Source of the DNA: CAYYWP01 sp050176585
GTDB lineage: Bacteria > Desulfobacterota > Binatia > HRBIN30 > CADEER01
DNA length: 64,000 bases
NCBI GenBank assembly: GCA_050176585.1
Contig: JBFXHX010000014.1
Coordinates: 35,839 to 99,838, forward strand
Direction: 5' to 3'
In this document: positions 51,800 to 61,197 of the stretch, piece by piece
Layout of the letters: every line of letters starts with the position of its first letter
Position numbering within the stretch: position 1 is the first letter of the stretch
Translations under genes and position numbers: made by a program
The notes under the pieces: generated by a model
Databases searched by the model: none
What the model was told of the DNA's origin: nothing
Seen by the model: the letters and a program-made list of their open reading frames with translations, nothing else

Positions 51800-54700
51800 A
51801 TGAGTAAACGGATCCTTCTGGGCGTCCTCGGTGGCTCGGCGCTGGGTGCCATTGTCGGCGGGGTGATCGGGCTGGCGTTGGGCGGCGCCGCTGCGTGGGA
51901 GCGGGCGCTCCTACTCGGCAGCATCGGGTTGGTCGTCGGCGCCATCGGCGGCGCCGTGGCCGCCGATCCGAAGCGGGTGTTCGGCAGCAGCAACGATCGG
52001 CAGCTCAAGCGCCTGCGCCCCCTGGTGAGCCAGGTCAGCAAGCTGGAGGCGGCGGTCGAGGCCCTCAGCGACGACGCATTGCGCGCCAAGACCGACGCGT
52101 TTCGGGCCCGCATCGCGGAGGCGACCGGGACCGAGCGGGCCGAGCTCGCCAGGTTGCGCGCCAAGCTGAACGAGCAGCCCGAGGGCGACGACGAGCACGA
52201 CGGCGAGCGCGAGGGCGCGCGCGAGGCGGTTGCCAAGCAAGAGGACGCCCTCCACCGGGCCGAGCAGGCGGTGCTCGAAGAAATCCTCCCCGAGGCGTTT
52301 GCCTGCGTGCGGGAGGCCTCGCGCCGCACGACGGGCCTGCGACACTACGACGTCCAGATTCTGGGCGGCATCGTGCTGCACCGCGGCCGCATCGCCGAGA
52401 TGAAGACCGGCGAGGGCAAGACGCTGGTCGCCACGCTGCCGATCTATCTGAACGCGCTGACCGGCCGCGGTGTCCACCTGGTCACGGTGAACGATTACCT
52501 GGCCCGGCGCGATGTGCAGTGGATGGGCCCCATCTACCACGCGCTCGGCATCAGCTGTGCGGCGGTCGTGCACGAGACGAGCTTTCTCTTCGACCCGACC
52601 TACGTGGTGAACGACTACCGCATGCTGAATCTTCGTCCGGTCGAGCGCAAAGCCGCGTATGCAGCCGACATCACCTACGGGACCAATCACGAGTTCGGGT
52701 TCGATTACCTGCGCGACAACATGAAATTCTCACTCGACGATTACGTGCAGCGCGAGCTTGCGTTCGCGATCGTCGACGAGGTGGACAACATCCTCATCGA
52801 CGAGGCGCGCACGCCGCTGATCATCTCCGGGCCCGCCGAGGAATCGACCGAGAAGTACTATCAGATCGACCGCGTGGTGCCCCGCTTGCGCCGCGGGGCG
52901 ACCACCGTCGGCGACGTCCGCCAGGAGGACCGCGCCGCCATAGAAGCCCAGGGCGACTACACGGTGGACGAGAAAGCGCGCAGCGTGCACCTGACCGAGA
53001 GTGGGGTGGCGAAGGTCGAGCGCATGCTGAACGTGCAGAACCTGTACGACCCGCGCCACATCGACATCCTCCATCACGTCAATCAAGCCCTGCGCGCACA
53101 CACGCTGTACAAGCGCGACGTGCACTACATCGTGAAGGACGGCCAGGTGATCATCGTCGACGAGTTCACCGGCCGCCTCATGCCGGGACGGCGCTGGTCC
53201 GACGGCCTGCACCAGGCGGTGGAGGCCAAAGAAGGCGTGCGCATCGAGCGCGAGAACCAGACGCTCGCGACGATCACCATCCAGAATTACTTCCGGATGT
53301 ACAAAAAGCTGGCCGGCATGACCGGTACGGCAGACACTGAGGCGGCGGAGTTCAAGAAGATCTACAAGCTCGACGTCACGGTCATTCCTCCGAACCGCAC
53401 GCAAATCCGCCTGGACCACCCGGACGTCGTCTACAAAAGCGAACGCGAGAAGTTCGACGCCGTGGTCGAGCAGATCGTGGAATGTCACGAGCGGCAGCAG
53501 CCGGTGCTGGTCGGTACAATCTCGGTCGAGAAATCCGAGCATCTGTCGAAGATGCTCAAACGGCGGGGCGTGCGCCACAACGTCCTGAACGCCGTCAATC
53601 ACGAAGCCGAGGCGAACATCATCGCACAAGCGGGTCGGCAGGCCGCGGTCACGATCGCGACCAACATGGCCGGCCGCGGCACGGACATCCTGCTCGGGGG
53701 CAATCCGGAGTTCCTGGCGCGCGCCGAGATGGAAAACGAATGGGTGCGGCGCACCTCGAACCTGCCCGAGGGCTCGCTGCGCTACGAAGAGGTGCTGGCG
53801 CGGTTGCGCGAGCAGTTCGACACCTCCGTCGAGCAGGCGCGCCTCACGTACGAGCCGCAGTGGGCGCCACTCGCCGAAGCGCAGGCGAAGACCCTCGAGG
53901 ATCTCACCGCAGCGCATCGCGCTTTCCTCGATGCGGATTTCTGGCATGCGCGTACCGCGTACGACGAGGCGCTCGAGGCCGCCGAGGACGGTGGCGCGGC
54001 GTACGAAGCGTGCGCCGCGGCAGCCGTGCGGTACAGCGAGGCGCTACAGGAGATCGACCGCGTCACCGGTCCGCACTTCGGTGAGGAGGGCCAGCAGCGC
54101 TTTCAGCATGCGCTGGCAGAGTGGTGCGGGGCGCTGCGCGATTCGGTGACCAATGGGGCGAGCGCAGTGCTGCCCAACACGCGCTCGGCGTTCGAGCGTG
54201 CGCGCCAAGACTATGAGCGCGCCATGCATCGCGTGCTCGGCGAGCCGGGTGACGGGCGGAGCAGCGCCGACGCCCTGAGCGCCTACCAGGAGGCGCTGGC
54301 CGCCTACCAGGCCGCGGAAACGGCATACGGAGAGGCCCGCGCGCCCTACGAAGCCGCCGTGACGACCGCGCGTCAGACCTACGAGACCGAACGCCGCAAG
54401 TACACGAAGGTGATCGACGACGTGCGCGAGCAGATGGAAGCCGCGCCCGAAGAGCTGCGCGGGCGGTATGCCGAGGTGCTGGCCAAGTACCGGGAGCTGT
54501 GCGCGGTCGAGCGCCAGACAGTGGTCGACGCGGGCGGCTTGTTCATCCTCGGCACCGAGCGCCACGAGAGCCGGCGCATCGATAATCAGCTGCGCGGGCG
54601 CGCTGGCCGGCAGGGCGACCCGGGCGCGTCGCGGTTCTACTTGTCCCTGGAAGACGACCTGCTCCGCATCTTTGGCGCGGCGCGCATCCAGGGCCTGATG

Positions 54701-55600
54701 ACCCGCCTCGGCATGGAGGAAGGCGAGCCCATCGAGCACCGCCTGATCACGCGCGCGATCGCCAACGCGCAGAGCAAAGTCGAAGCGCACAACTTCGACG
54801 TGCGCAAACACCTGCTCGAATACGACGACGTGATGAACAAGCAGCGCGAGGTGATCTACCACCAGCGCCGCGAGGTGCTGAGCGGAGAGACGCTACGCGA
54901 GCAGGTATGGGAGATGGTCGACGGCGCAATCGAAGCGACCGTAGCGCAGTACGCGCGGCCCGACCTGCCAGCGGCGGAGTGGGACTGGGCGGCGTTCGAG
55001 GACGCGGTCGTCGGCCAGTTCAACATTCGCCTGCGGGTGCCGGAAGAGGCCCGCGAGAAGATGACCCCGGGCGGCCTGGAGGACGCGCTGCGCGATGCGA
55101 CGCGCGCGGCGCACGCGCAGCGAGAAGCCGCGTTCACGCCGCCCGTCATGCAGCAGTTGGAGAAGTTCGTCCTGCTGCAGACCATCGACCAGTTGTGGAA
55201 AGAGCACCTCCTCAGCATGGACCATCTGAAAGAGGGCATCGGCCTGCGCGGGTATGGCCAGCGGAACCCCTTGCAAGAGTATCAGAAGGAGGGGTTCGCG
55301 ATGTTCGAGGAGATGATCGACCGCATCCACACCGAAGCCGTGCAGAAGGTGTTCACGGTGCAGGCCGTGCGCTCCGACGAACTGGAACGGCTCGAGCAGC
55401 GGCGGATGCCGACCCAGATGGCGATGCACGGGGGCGGGGCACCGGCGCCGACCGCACGCCAAAATCCCGCTGCGCGGCCCCGGGCGGCCGCCAGTGCTGC
55501 CGGAGGCGCCGCGCCGCGCCGCGATCTGCCCAAGGTCGGCCGCAACGATCCGTGTCACTGCGGCAGCGGCAAGAAGTTCAAGAAGTGCCACGGCGCGTGA
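51800..55600 (+). CDS. secA: SecA translocase ATPase with N-terminal membrane hairpin and very large insertion
   Basis: 1266 residues from ATG 51800; usual SecA is about 800-930. The normal start region (KRVFGSSNDRQLKRLRPLVS) begins only near residue 57. Before it lie two Gly-rich hydrophobic segments (GSALGAIVGGVIGLALGG and ALLLGSIGLVVGAIGGAVAA), like a glycine-zipper hairpin. A further acidic insertion lies near residues 110-165. Walker A is IAEMKTGEGKTLVAT and Walker B IVDEVDNILIDEA. NBD2 is interrupted between GRGTDILLGGNPEF (about 634) and DAGGLFILGTERHESRR (about 911) by about 275 residues of Ala/Glu/Tyr-rich coiled coil; E. coli has about 35 there. The C-terminus has the SEC-C zinc motif DPCHCGSGKKFKKCHGA. 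Confidence 0.95.
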   Translation: MSKRILLGVLGGSALGAIVGGVIGLALGGAAAWERALLLGSIGLVVGAIGGAVAADPKRVFGSSNDRQLKRLRPLVSQVSKLEAAVEALSDDALRAKTDAFRARIAEATGTERAELARLRAKLNEQPEGDDEHDGEREGAREAVAKQEDALHRAEQAVLEEILPEAFACVREASRRTTGLRHYDVQILGGIVLHRGRIAEMKTGEGKTLVATLPIYLNALTGRGVHLVTVNDYLARRDVQWMGPIYHALGISCAAVVHETSFLFDPTYVVNDYRMLNLRPVERKAAYAADITYGTNHEFGFDYLRDNMKFSLDDYVQRELAFAIVDEVDNILIDEARTPLIISGPAEESTEKYYQIDRVVPRLRRGATTVGDVRQEDRAAIEAQGDYTVDEKARSVHLTESGVAKVERMLNVQNLYDPRHIDILHHVNQALRAHTLYKRDVHYIVKDGQVIIVDEFTGRLMPGRRWSDGLHQAVEAKEGVRIERENQTLATITIQNYFRMYKKLAGMTGTADTEAAEFKKIYKLDVTVIPPNRTQIRLDHPDVVYKSEREKFDAVVEQIVECHERQQPVLVGTISVEKSEHLSKMLKRRGVRHNVLNAVNHEAEANIIAQAGRQAAVTIATNMAGRGTDILLGGNPEFLARAEMENEWVRRTSNLPEGSLRYEEVLARLREQFDTSVEQARLTYEPQWAPLAEAQAKTLEDLTAAHRAFLDADFWHARTAYDEALEAAEDGGAAYEACAAAAVRYSEALQEIDRVTGPHFGEEGQQRFQHALAEWCGALRDSVTNGASAVLPNTRSAFERARQDYERAMHRVLGEPGDGRSSADALSAYQEALAAYQAAETAYGEARAPYEAAVTTARQTYETERRKYTKVIDDVREQMEAAPEELRGRYAEVLAKYRELCAVERQTVVDAGGLFILGTERHESRRIDNQLRGRAGRQGDPGASRFYLSLEDDLLRIFGAARIQGLMTRLGMEEGEPIEHRLITRAIANAQSKVEAHNFDVRKHLLEYDDVMNKQREVIYHQRREVLSGETLREQVWEMVDGAIEATVAQYARPDLPAAEWDWAAFEDAVVGQFNIRLRVPEEAREKMTPGGLEDALRDATRAAHAQREAAFTPPVMQQLEKFVLLQTIDQLWKEHLLSMDHLKEGIGLRGYGQRNPLQEYQKEGFAMFEEMIDRIHTEAVQKVFTVQAVRSDELERLEQRRMPTQMAMHGGGAPAPTARQNPAARPRAAASAAGGAAPRRDLPKVGRNDPCHCGSGKKFKKCHGA

Positions 55601-55654
55601 TGTGAGCGCGCCACGAGCGGAGGTCGCGGGCGTGAGGTGGGGAGGGGGGTCGCG

Positions 55655-56863
55655 GTGAAGGTGCACACTGGCCGGCCGCGCATTCGCATCCCCGGCTTTC
55701 GTTTCGGGGCATCCGCCTGCGGCATCAAAGCGAGCGGGCGCCGCGATGTCGCGGTGATCGCCTCGGACGTTGCGGCGACCGCCGTCGCCGCGTTCACGAC
55801 CAACCGCGTCAAGGCGGCGCCGGTGCTGATCGGGCAGGCGCGCCTGCGCGCCGGCCGCGTGCAGGCAGTAGTGGTGAACAGCGGGAATGCCAACGCCCTC
55901 ACCGGGGCCGCCGGTCTGGATGCAGCGCGGGTGATGGCGCAGCTGGCGGGTCACCATCTCGGCATTGACGAGCGCCTGGTCGTGCCGTCCTCGACCGGCC
56001 GCATCGGCGTGCAGCTGCCGATGCGGAGGGTGCGGCGCGGCATCGCGGAGGCCGTCGCCCGACTCTCCGCCGGCGGCTTTCACGAGGCCCTCGAGGGTAT
56101 CATGACCACGGATGCGTTTCCGAAGTTCGGAATCGAATCCGTGCGCCTGGGCGGCCGCGACGTGACCATCGCCGCACTCGCGAAAGGCGCGGGCATGATC
56201 GCACCCAACATGGCCACGCTGCTCGTGTACGTGCTCACCGATGCGCGCGTGACCCGGCTGGCACTGCGCCGGGCCTTTGATGCGGCGCTGCCGGAAACGC
56301 TGAACGCGATCGTGGTCGACGGCGACATGAGCACCAACGACACCGTGCTGGTGCTGGCGAACGGCGTGGCGGGCAATCCGGCCGTCGCCCCCGGCACGCG
56401 GGACTATGCGGCGTTCGCCGCGGCTCTGCAGCGCCTGCTGGCGGGTATCGCGCGGCTCATCGTGAAGGACGGCGAGGGGGCGACTAGGGTGGTCGAGATC
56501 GCCGTCCGGGGCGCTCGGTCGGCGGAGGACGCGGCACGCGTCGCGGACGCGATCGCGCGCTCGCCGCTCTGCAAGACGGCATTCTTCGGCGGGGATCCGT
56601 ACGCCGGTCGCGTGGTCTGTGCCGCCGGCTACAGCGGAGCGGTGCTGGACCCCAACCGGCTCGACGTCTACCTGGACGACCTGCAGATCGTCCGCCGCGG
56701 CGTGGAGGTCGTGCGCCCCGTCGAGCGCCGCGCGAGCCGGATCGCGAGCCGGCCCGAGTTCCGCCTGACTTTGGATCTGCATGCCGGAGCGGGCAAGGCG
56801 CTGCGCCTGGCGAGCGATCTGACCATCGATTACGTACGCTTCAACTCCGCTTACCGAACATAG
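55655..56863 (+). CDS. argJ: bifunctional glutamate N-acetyltransferase/ornithine acetyltransferase
   Basis: 402 residues from GTG 55655, preceded by GGAGGGGGG. ArgJ recycles acetyl from N-acetylornithine to glutamate in arginine synthesis. Self-cleavage site: KGAGMIAPNMATLLVYVLTD, where the Thr after Met-Ala becomes the nucleophile of the beta chain. NGDMSTNDT-like segment (VVDGDMSTNDTVLVLANG) and the C-terminal DLTIDYVRFNSAYRT are typical. No other arg gene is adjacent. Confidence 0.93.
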   Translation: MKVHTGRPRIRIPGFRFGASACGIKASGRRDVAVIASDVAATAVAAFTTNRVKAAPVLIGQARLRAGRVQAVVVNSGNANALTGAAGLDAARVMAQLAGHHLGIDERLVVPSSTGRIGVQLPMRRVRRGIAEAVARLSAGGFHEALEGIMTTDAFPKFGIESVRLGGRDVTIAALAKGAGMIAPNMATLLVYVLTDARVTRLALRRAFDAALPETLNAIVVDGDMSTNDTVLVLANGVAGNPAVAPGTRDYAAFAAALQRLLAGIARLIVKDGEGATRVVEIAVRGARSAEDAARVADAIARSPLCKTAFFGGDPYAGRVVCAAGYSGAVLDPNRLDVYLDDLQIVRRGVEVVRPVERRASRIASRPEFRLTLDLHAGAGKALRLASDLTIDYVRFNSAYRT

Positions 56864-56918
56864 CGTACCGGAGTTCACGAAGATGGCGGTCGCCGCGCCG
56901 CCGGTCTGCGCTCGAATG

Positions 56919-57821
56919 TCACGCGCCGCCGGACTCCCGGAGGCAGGCGGCGCTGCAGCCGTCACCCGCTGCGGTGTTGCGGTCGTCGCACTCCTCATCC
57001 CGCTCGCGGACTCCGTTGCCGCAGACCGGCTCCGGGCAGGTGACCGCGCTCTGCGCATAGGTGTCGCCGGCCAGGCAGTCGGCGCGTCTGGCGACGACCT
57101 CCAGCAGCTCGTCGGCGGTGCGGCCGTACAGCGCGGCGAAGTCGGCCGGCGGACAGGAGAGCGCGAGAATCTCGGCCAGCGCCGTAGCCGCGCCGGCGAT
57201 CTCGGCGGTGGACGCGCTCACCATCCGGCGCCTGGTCGAGAGGGTCAGCGGTTGGCTCGCGATGCGGTCGAAGAGGCGCTGGCGGGAGCGAAAGCCGACC
57301 CCGAGCAGCTTGCTTGTCGCGCGAGCAGTGGCATCGCCACACCTCAGTGCCAGCTCTGCTGAGATCTCGGGTGCGGCGATCGGGTCGAGCACCAACGCCG
57401 CCGCGGTGTCTTCGAGCTCACGGCAGAAGCGCACGACGTCGCGCTGCGCCTCGGACACGCCCTGGAACTGGAGGTTGACCGCTTCCGCTTCGCTGCACGT
57501 CTTGGCCACCGCGTCGAGGGCGATGCTGCGCGCCTGTTCGATGGCCGGCGCCGGATCACACGGGTCGCCGCGCCATTCGGCGGCCGCGCACTCGCGCCGC
57601 GTGCGCCAGGCGCGCTGCGCGCAAGCCGCCGCGGCGCTCGCTATGACGCGCTGGCACTGCGCCTGAGTGGGCGAAAATGGTCCCCAGGCCGCCAGATCGA
57701 TCGGTGCGCCGTGCGCGAGGACCTCGCCTGCGGGCAGCAGGAGCAGGAGCGCTGCCGCCGCCGCGCGCCGCGGGAACGAAGCGCGCCGCGGCGGCTCCCC
57801 GGCCGCGGCGCCGCGCGACAT
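56919..57821 (-). CDS. secreted helical protein with Myxococcus-type Cys-rich repeat
   Basis: 300 residues from ATG 57821, five bases after the stop of the upstream copper-protein gene. Signal peptide (RRAAAAALLLLLPAGEVLA), a long Cys-containing helical body without a recognised family, and a C-terminal 40-residue repeat (VCGNGVRERDEECDDRNTAA, DGCSAACLRESGG) of the DUF4215/myxococcus Cys-rich type, found on many exported deltaproteobacterial proteins. Probably cotranscribed with and functionally linked to the copper protein. Role unknown. Confidence 0.72.
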   Translation of the reverse strand: MSRGAAAGEPPRRASFPRRAAAAALLLLLPAGEVLAHGAPIDLAAWGPFSPTQAQCQRVIASAAAACAQRAWRTRRECAAAEWRGDPCDPAPAIEQARSIALDAVAKTCSEAEAVNLQFQGVSEAQRDVVRFCRELEDTAAALVLDPIAAPEISAELALRCGDATARATSKLLGVGFRSRQRLFDRIASQPLTLSTRRRMVSASTAEIAGAATALAEILALSCPPADFAALYGRTADELLEVVARRADCLAGDTYAQSAVTCPEPVCGNGVRERDEECDDRNTAAGDGCSAACLRESGGA

Positions 57822-57826
57822 CCGGG

Positions 57827-59845
57827 TCACTGCTTGACGTAGTAGTTGCCGACGAGAATGAACATCTCGTCCTCGGTCGTCACCCCGCCGAGGAGCGGAC
57901 ATGCATCACAGTCTCCATCCGCGGCGCCTTCTTCCGTATCACAGGAGGCGTCGCGTTGTGCGTCGGTGTTCCCGGCGCAGGACGCGCCCACCTTGCCGGC
58001 GGTGCATGCGGTCGGCCGCGCGCAGGGGCCGCCGAACACGCCGGGGATGCCCACCGGGGTCGGCGGCGAGGTGGACTGCCGCTTTACTTCGTCGGGATTC
58101 GCGAAACCGTTGTCGTACAGGGCGCAATAGGTGAGCGAGCGCTCCTCGGGCTGGCTCTGTCCACCGCCCATCACCATCGGCGGTGCGAATGGCCGCGTCA
58201 CCGGATCGTTGTAGACCAGGCTCGTATACAGGAGGCTGTCATCCGGGTCGCGCAGCCGCGGGGCGTTGGCCGAAGTGACGCCCTTGATGATCTCGTCCAC
58301 GGTCACCGCGTCGTCCTCGTTGATATCGGCGCGCGCACACGCGCTGACGTCGGCCATGCCTAGGGCAATGTTGACCCCGCGGACGAGCTCGCTGACGGTG
58401 ACGACGAAATCGCCATCGCAGTCGCCGCCCTCGGGGGTGTTCGCAGACTCGCATACCGAGCCCGGACAGAGGTCCGGCGTCTCGTAGACGAGATCCGGGC
58501 CGTAGGGCGAGCACGCCTGCCCGGCGCGTTCACCACCGGCGCAGCGCCAGGCGCCTTCGAAGGTTCGGAAGCGCTTCCCGCGCTGGTGCATGTGCGAGCT
58601 CAGGTCCGTGAGGTGCGCGTATGCGGGCAGCACGTGAACGGCGCAGATCTCCCGCGCCTGGAAGGGGGGGACATTCATCGAAAAGATCTCGTTGGTGTTG
58701 AAGATGCCGCGCAGCGGATAGACCTGTTCGTCCGAGCCGGCGAACTCGAAATTCAGCCAGGCCTCCAGCTTGGCGTCCTGGTCCGTCAAGTTGAACGCGT
58801 GCGAGTTCCAGATGATCACACCCCTCATCGGAATTTCCGCGTACACGCCTTCGCCGTACTCGAAAGTCGCCGCGGTCTCCTGTGTGCCGGCGAATCCGTT
58901 CGAGTTGAGCCCCGTGCCCGCATCCGGCGGGAGGTTCGATTGGCCGAAGCACGCGATGCTCTTCAGCGGTTCGTTGGCGCATTCGCCCTGTCCGGCCTCC
59001 GCGCTGCTGCCGCAGAACCCGAGCGCCTGCGGGTCGCACACCTCGCCGTGCTTGGGGCCACCGCGGCATTTGAACGTGCCCCACAGGGGATCGTCGAGCC
59101 CGTGGCTGCCGGTGTAGAGGTTGACGATCAGGTGATGGCTGAGCGGGTCCTGCCGGACTTGCTGGCGCTTGTACCGGAACGTGCCGTTCGGCCCTTGGGA
59201 CTCCGCCGGCACCTGATCGGTCACGTCGTAGTAGCTGGCGAAACAGACTTCGGTCTCGCTGTGTTGCGGCAGGATCCAGCGCGGCATGTGCAGCTGGACG
59301 CCGGTGCCCGGAGCGGGCGGCGGCAGCGGATCGATCTCGATCGGTTGCGGGGGAGGCAGGCAGGCGTCGAGCAGGTCGGCGGTGCCCGGCACCGTTCCCT
59401 CGCGCGGTGCGCCGGCTTCGATCCACTTGCCCAACGCGGTCAGCTCATCCGCGGACAGCGGCGGCAGGCCGCCGGCGGGCATCGGATTCAGCGGGGCGTC
59501 GTATCCGTTCTGCCCGGCTCCGTCCGCGACGTTGATGTACAGCAGACTGCGGTCTTTCTCGCCCTTGAGGATGCGATCCCACTTTTCCACGGTCTCGGAG
59601 TCGACACCGTTGGGATCAGCGCCGACCAATTCTTGGTACGAGTTGCCGGCGCGCAGATCGAGGCCGCCGCTTTCCGCCGCGTCGTGGCAGTTCATGCTGG
59701 TGCAGCCGCGGTTCTCGAAGATGACCCTTTGAATCGCATCGAAGGTGCTGGAGAACTCCGTTTGGCAGTCTTCCGCTCGGGCTGAAGATCCCGTCAGTAC
59801 GGTGAGATATGCGATGGCGAACGCGAGGGGCCGGGCGCTGTGCAT
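57827..59845 (-). CDS. secreted PHM-like copper type II monooxygenase-related protein with cytochrome-like N-terminus and inserted EF-hand pair
   Basis: 672 residues from ATG 59845, with GCGGAGG before it. Signal peptide to about residue 24. Residues about 30-155 look like a cytochrome-like domain with the atypical heme motif CTSMNCH (CX4CH). The remainder resembles the two-domain peptidylglycine/dopamine monooxygenase fold. All six copper ligands can be lined up by eye: HH in SHHLIVNLYTG (about 234), H in NSHAFNLTD (about 345), HxH in SSHMHQRGKRF (about 416) and Met in TEDEMFILVGNYY (about 661). An EF-hand pair (GDCDGDFVVTVSEL...DINEDDAVTVDEI) is inserted at about 473-523. Enzyme activity and substrate are not shown by the sequence. 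Confidence 0.78.
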   Translation of the reverse strand: MHSARPLAFAIAYLTVLTGSSARAEDCQTEFSSTFDAIQRVIFENRGCTSMNCHDAAESGGLDLRAGNSYQELVGADPNGVDSETVEKWDRILKGEKDRSLLYINVADGAGQNGYDAPLNPMPAGGLPPLSADELTALGKWIEAGAPREGTVPGTADLLDACLPPPQPIEIDPLPPPAPGTGVQLHMPRWILPQHSETEVCFASYYDVTDQVPAESQGPNGTFRYKRQQVRQDPLSHHLIVNLYTGSHGLDDPLWGTFKCRGGPKHGEVCDPQALGFCGSSAEAGQGECANEPLKSIACFGQSNLPPDAGTGLNSNGFAGTQETAATFEYGEGVYAEIPMRGVIIWNSHAFNLTDQDAKLEAWLNFEFAGSDEQVYPLRGIFNTNEIFSMNVPPFQAREICAVHVLPAYAHLTDLSSHMHQRGKRFRTFEGAWRCAGGERAGQACSPYGPDLVYETPDLCPGSVCESANTPEGGDCDGDFVVTVSELVRGVNIALGMADVSACARADINEDDAVTVDEIIKGVTSANAPRLRDPDDSLLYTSLVYNDPVTRPFAPPMVMGGGQSQPEERSLTYCALYDNGFANPDEVKRQSTSPPTPVGIPGVFGGPCARPTACTAGKVGASCAGNTDAQRDASCDTEEGAADGDCDACPLLGGVTTEDEMFILVGNYYVKQ

Positions 59846-60044
59846 GGATGCCTCCGCAGCGGTTGAAAGAACTCAGTTTGACCCTACTCGCGGGGTGCGC
59901 TTGCCTCAAGGCGCACAGGGTGAACGGTCGATTCGGCTGTCTCACCCGCACCGCATTGTCCGACTCGGACGCGAACCGCCGTCGGCCCGGGCGCCCGCAG
60001 CGGTTTGCGGGCTGCCGGCGATTCGCTAAAGGCTCGCCGGGCTC
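59846..60044. other. divergent intergenic region with a GC hairpin
   Basis: 199 bases between the copper protein and rsmD. It contains GCCCGCA-GCGGTT-TGCGGGC (59993-60012), a 7-bp perfect stem with a 6-base loop, 33 bases before rsmD. The only promoter-like match is TTGAGG-17-TAGGGT on the minus strand (toward the copper protein), which is weak. Nothing else is visible. Confidence 0.3.
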
Positions 60045-60614
60045 ATGCGGGTGATTGCCGGCAGCGCAAAGGGGCGGCGCCTTCGAACGGCGGCGGGATT
60101 GGCCGTGCGGCCGACCGCGGACCGGGTGAAAGAGGCGTTGTTCAGCATGCTCGGGAGCCGCTTCACCTTGGACGGCGCGGAGCTCCTGGATTTGTATGCC
60201 GGTAGCGGTGCGTTGGGCATCGAGGGGCTGAGCCGCGGGGCATCGGCGGCGACCTTCGTCGAGCACGATGGCACGGCGCGCCGCATCCTCGGGGAGAATC
60301 TGCGCCAATGCGGCTTCGAAACGCGTGCAACGGTGCTCGCTTCGCCGGTCGAGCGGGCGCTGCGCTCTTGTGCGCGGGAGCGGCGGCGGTTTGATGGCGT
60401 GCTGCTCGACCCGCCATATGGACGCGGCCTGGTGGATGCCACGTTGCGCCAGCTCGCGGATGGAGACGTGGTGCGCCCGGGCGGGTGGGTGGCGGTGGAA
60501 CATCACGCCGACGAAGGACCGGATACCGCGTATGGGGACCTGCAGTTGACCGCAGCAAAGCGCTATGGGAAGACGGCGCTGGCGTTGTTTTCGAAGCCGC
60601 AGGGCGCGGAGTAG
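60045..60614 (+). CDS. rsmD: 16S rRNA (guanine966-N2)-methyltransferase
   Basis: 189 residues. RsmD methylates G966 of 16S rRNA. Signature MRVIAGSAKGRRL, VRPTADRVKEALFSML, LLDLYAGSGALGIEGLSRGA and the catalytic VLLDPPYGRGLVD. It is followed by coaD 10 bases later, a pairing seen in many bacteria. Confidence 0.95.
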   Translation: MRVIAGSAKGRRLRTAAGLAVRPTADRVKEALFSMLGSRFTLDGAELLDLYAGSGALGIEGLSRGASAATFVEHDGTARRILGENLRQCGFETRATVLASPVERALRSCARERRRFDGVLLDPPYGRGLVDATLRQLADGDVVRPGGWVAVEHHADEGPDTAYGDLQLTAAKRYGKTALALFSKPQGAE

Positions 60615-60624
60615 GCGGGGCGTT

Positions 60625-61119
60625 GTGAAGCGCAAGGCTGTTTACGCCGGATCGTTTGATCCGATCACTCTCGGCCATGTGGACATCGTGCAGCGCGCGC
60701 GGGGGGTGTTCGACGAAATTGTCGTGGCGGTCGCGCACAATCCCGCCAAGGAAACCGGCCTCTTTTCGGCTGAAGAGCGCGTCGCGCTGATCCGCGAGGC
60801 GCTGGCCGGCCTCGACCGCGTGAGCACGGATACGTTCAGCGGGCTGCTGGTCGATTACTGCGACCGGATCAATGCCTTGGCGATCATCCGCGGTCTGCGG
60901 GCCGTGTCGGACTTCGAATACGAGTTTCAGATGGCGATGATGAACCGCCACCTGAACCAGCGCGTCGAGACCTACTTCATGACCGCGAGCCAAGCGTATT
61001 TCTACACGGCTTCGCGATTGGTGAAGGAAGTGGCGAGCCTCGGAGGCGATGTGACGGAGCTGGTGCCGCCGGGCGTGTACCGCGCGTTGGCCGCGAAGTT
61101 CGGACGCCGTCCTTCGTGA
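60625..61119 (+). CDS. coaD: phosphopantetheine adenylyltransferase
   Basis: 164 residues from GTG 60625. Fourth step of CoA synthesis. Matches the family throughout: AVYAGSFDPITLGHVDIVQR (with the HxGH-type TLGH), AVAHNPAKETGLFSAEERV, IIRGLRAVSDFEYEFQMAMM, NRHLN and ASRLVKEVASLGGDVTELV. CoaBC, the enzyme before it in the pathway, is also in this window. Confidence 0.96.
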   Translation: MKRKAVYAGSFDPITLGHVDIVQRARGVFDEIVVAVAHNPAKETGLFSAEERVALIREALAGLDRVSTDTFSGLLVDYCDRINALAIIRGLRAVSDFEYEFQMAMMNRHLNQRVETYFMTASQAYFYTASRLVKEVASLGGDVTELVPPGVYRALAAKFGRRPS

Positions 61120-61197
61120 GTGCGGGGCGTGGGCAAGCGGATCCCGGAGCTGGTCGGCGCGCGCGCGGATGACTCGGCGGAAGGCTACGGCGCTACC

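Noticed and set aside
54893..57058. 721-codon minus-strand frame over the secA end and argJ
   Set aside because: Antisense shadow of two unmistakable genes; composition is His/Arg/Gly/Ala without motifs.
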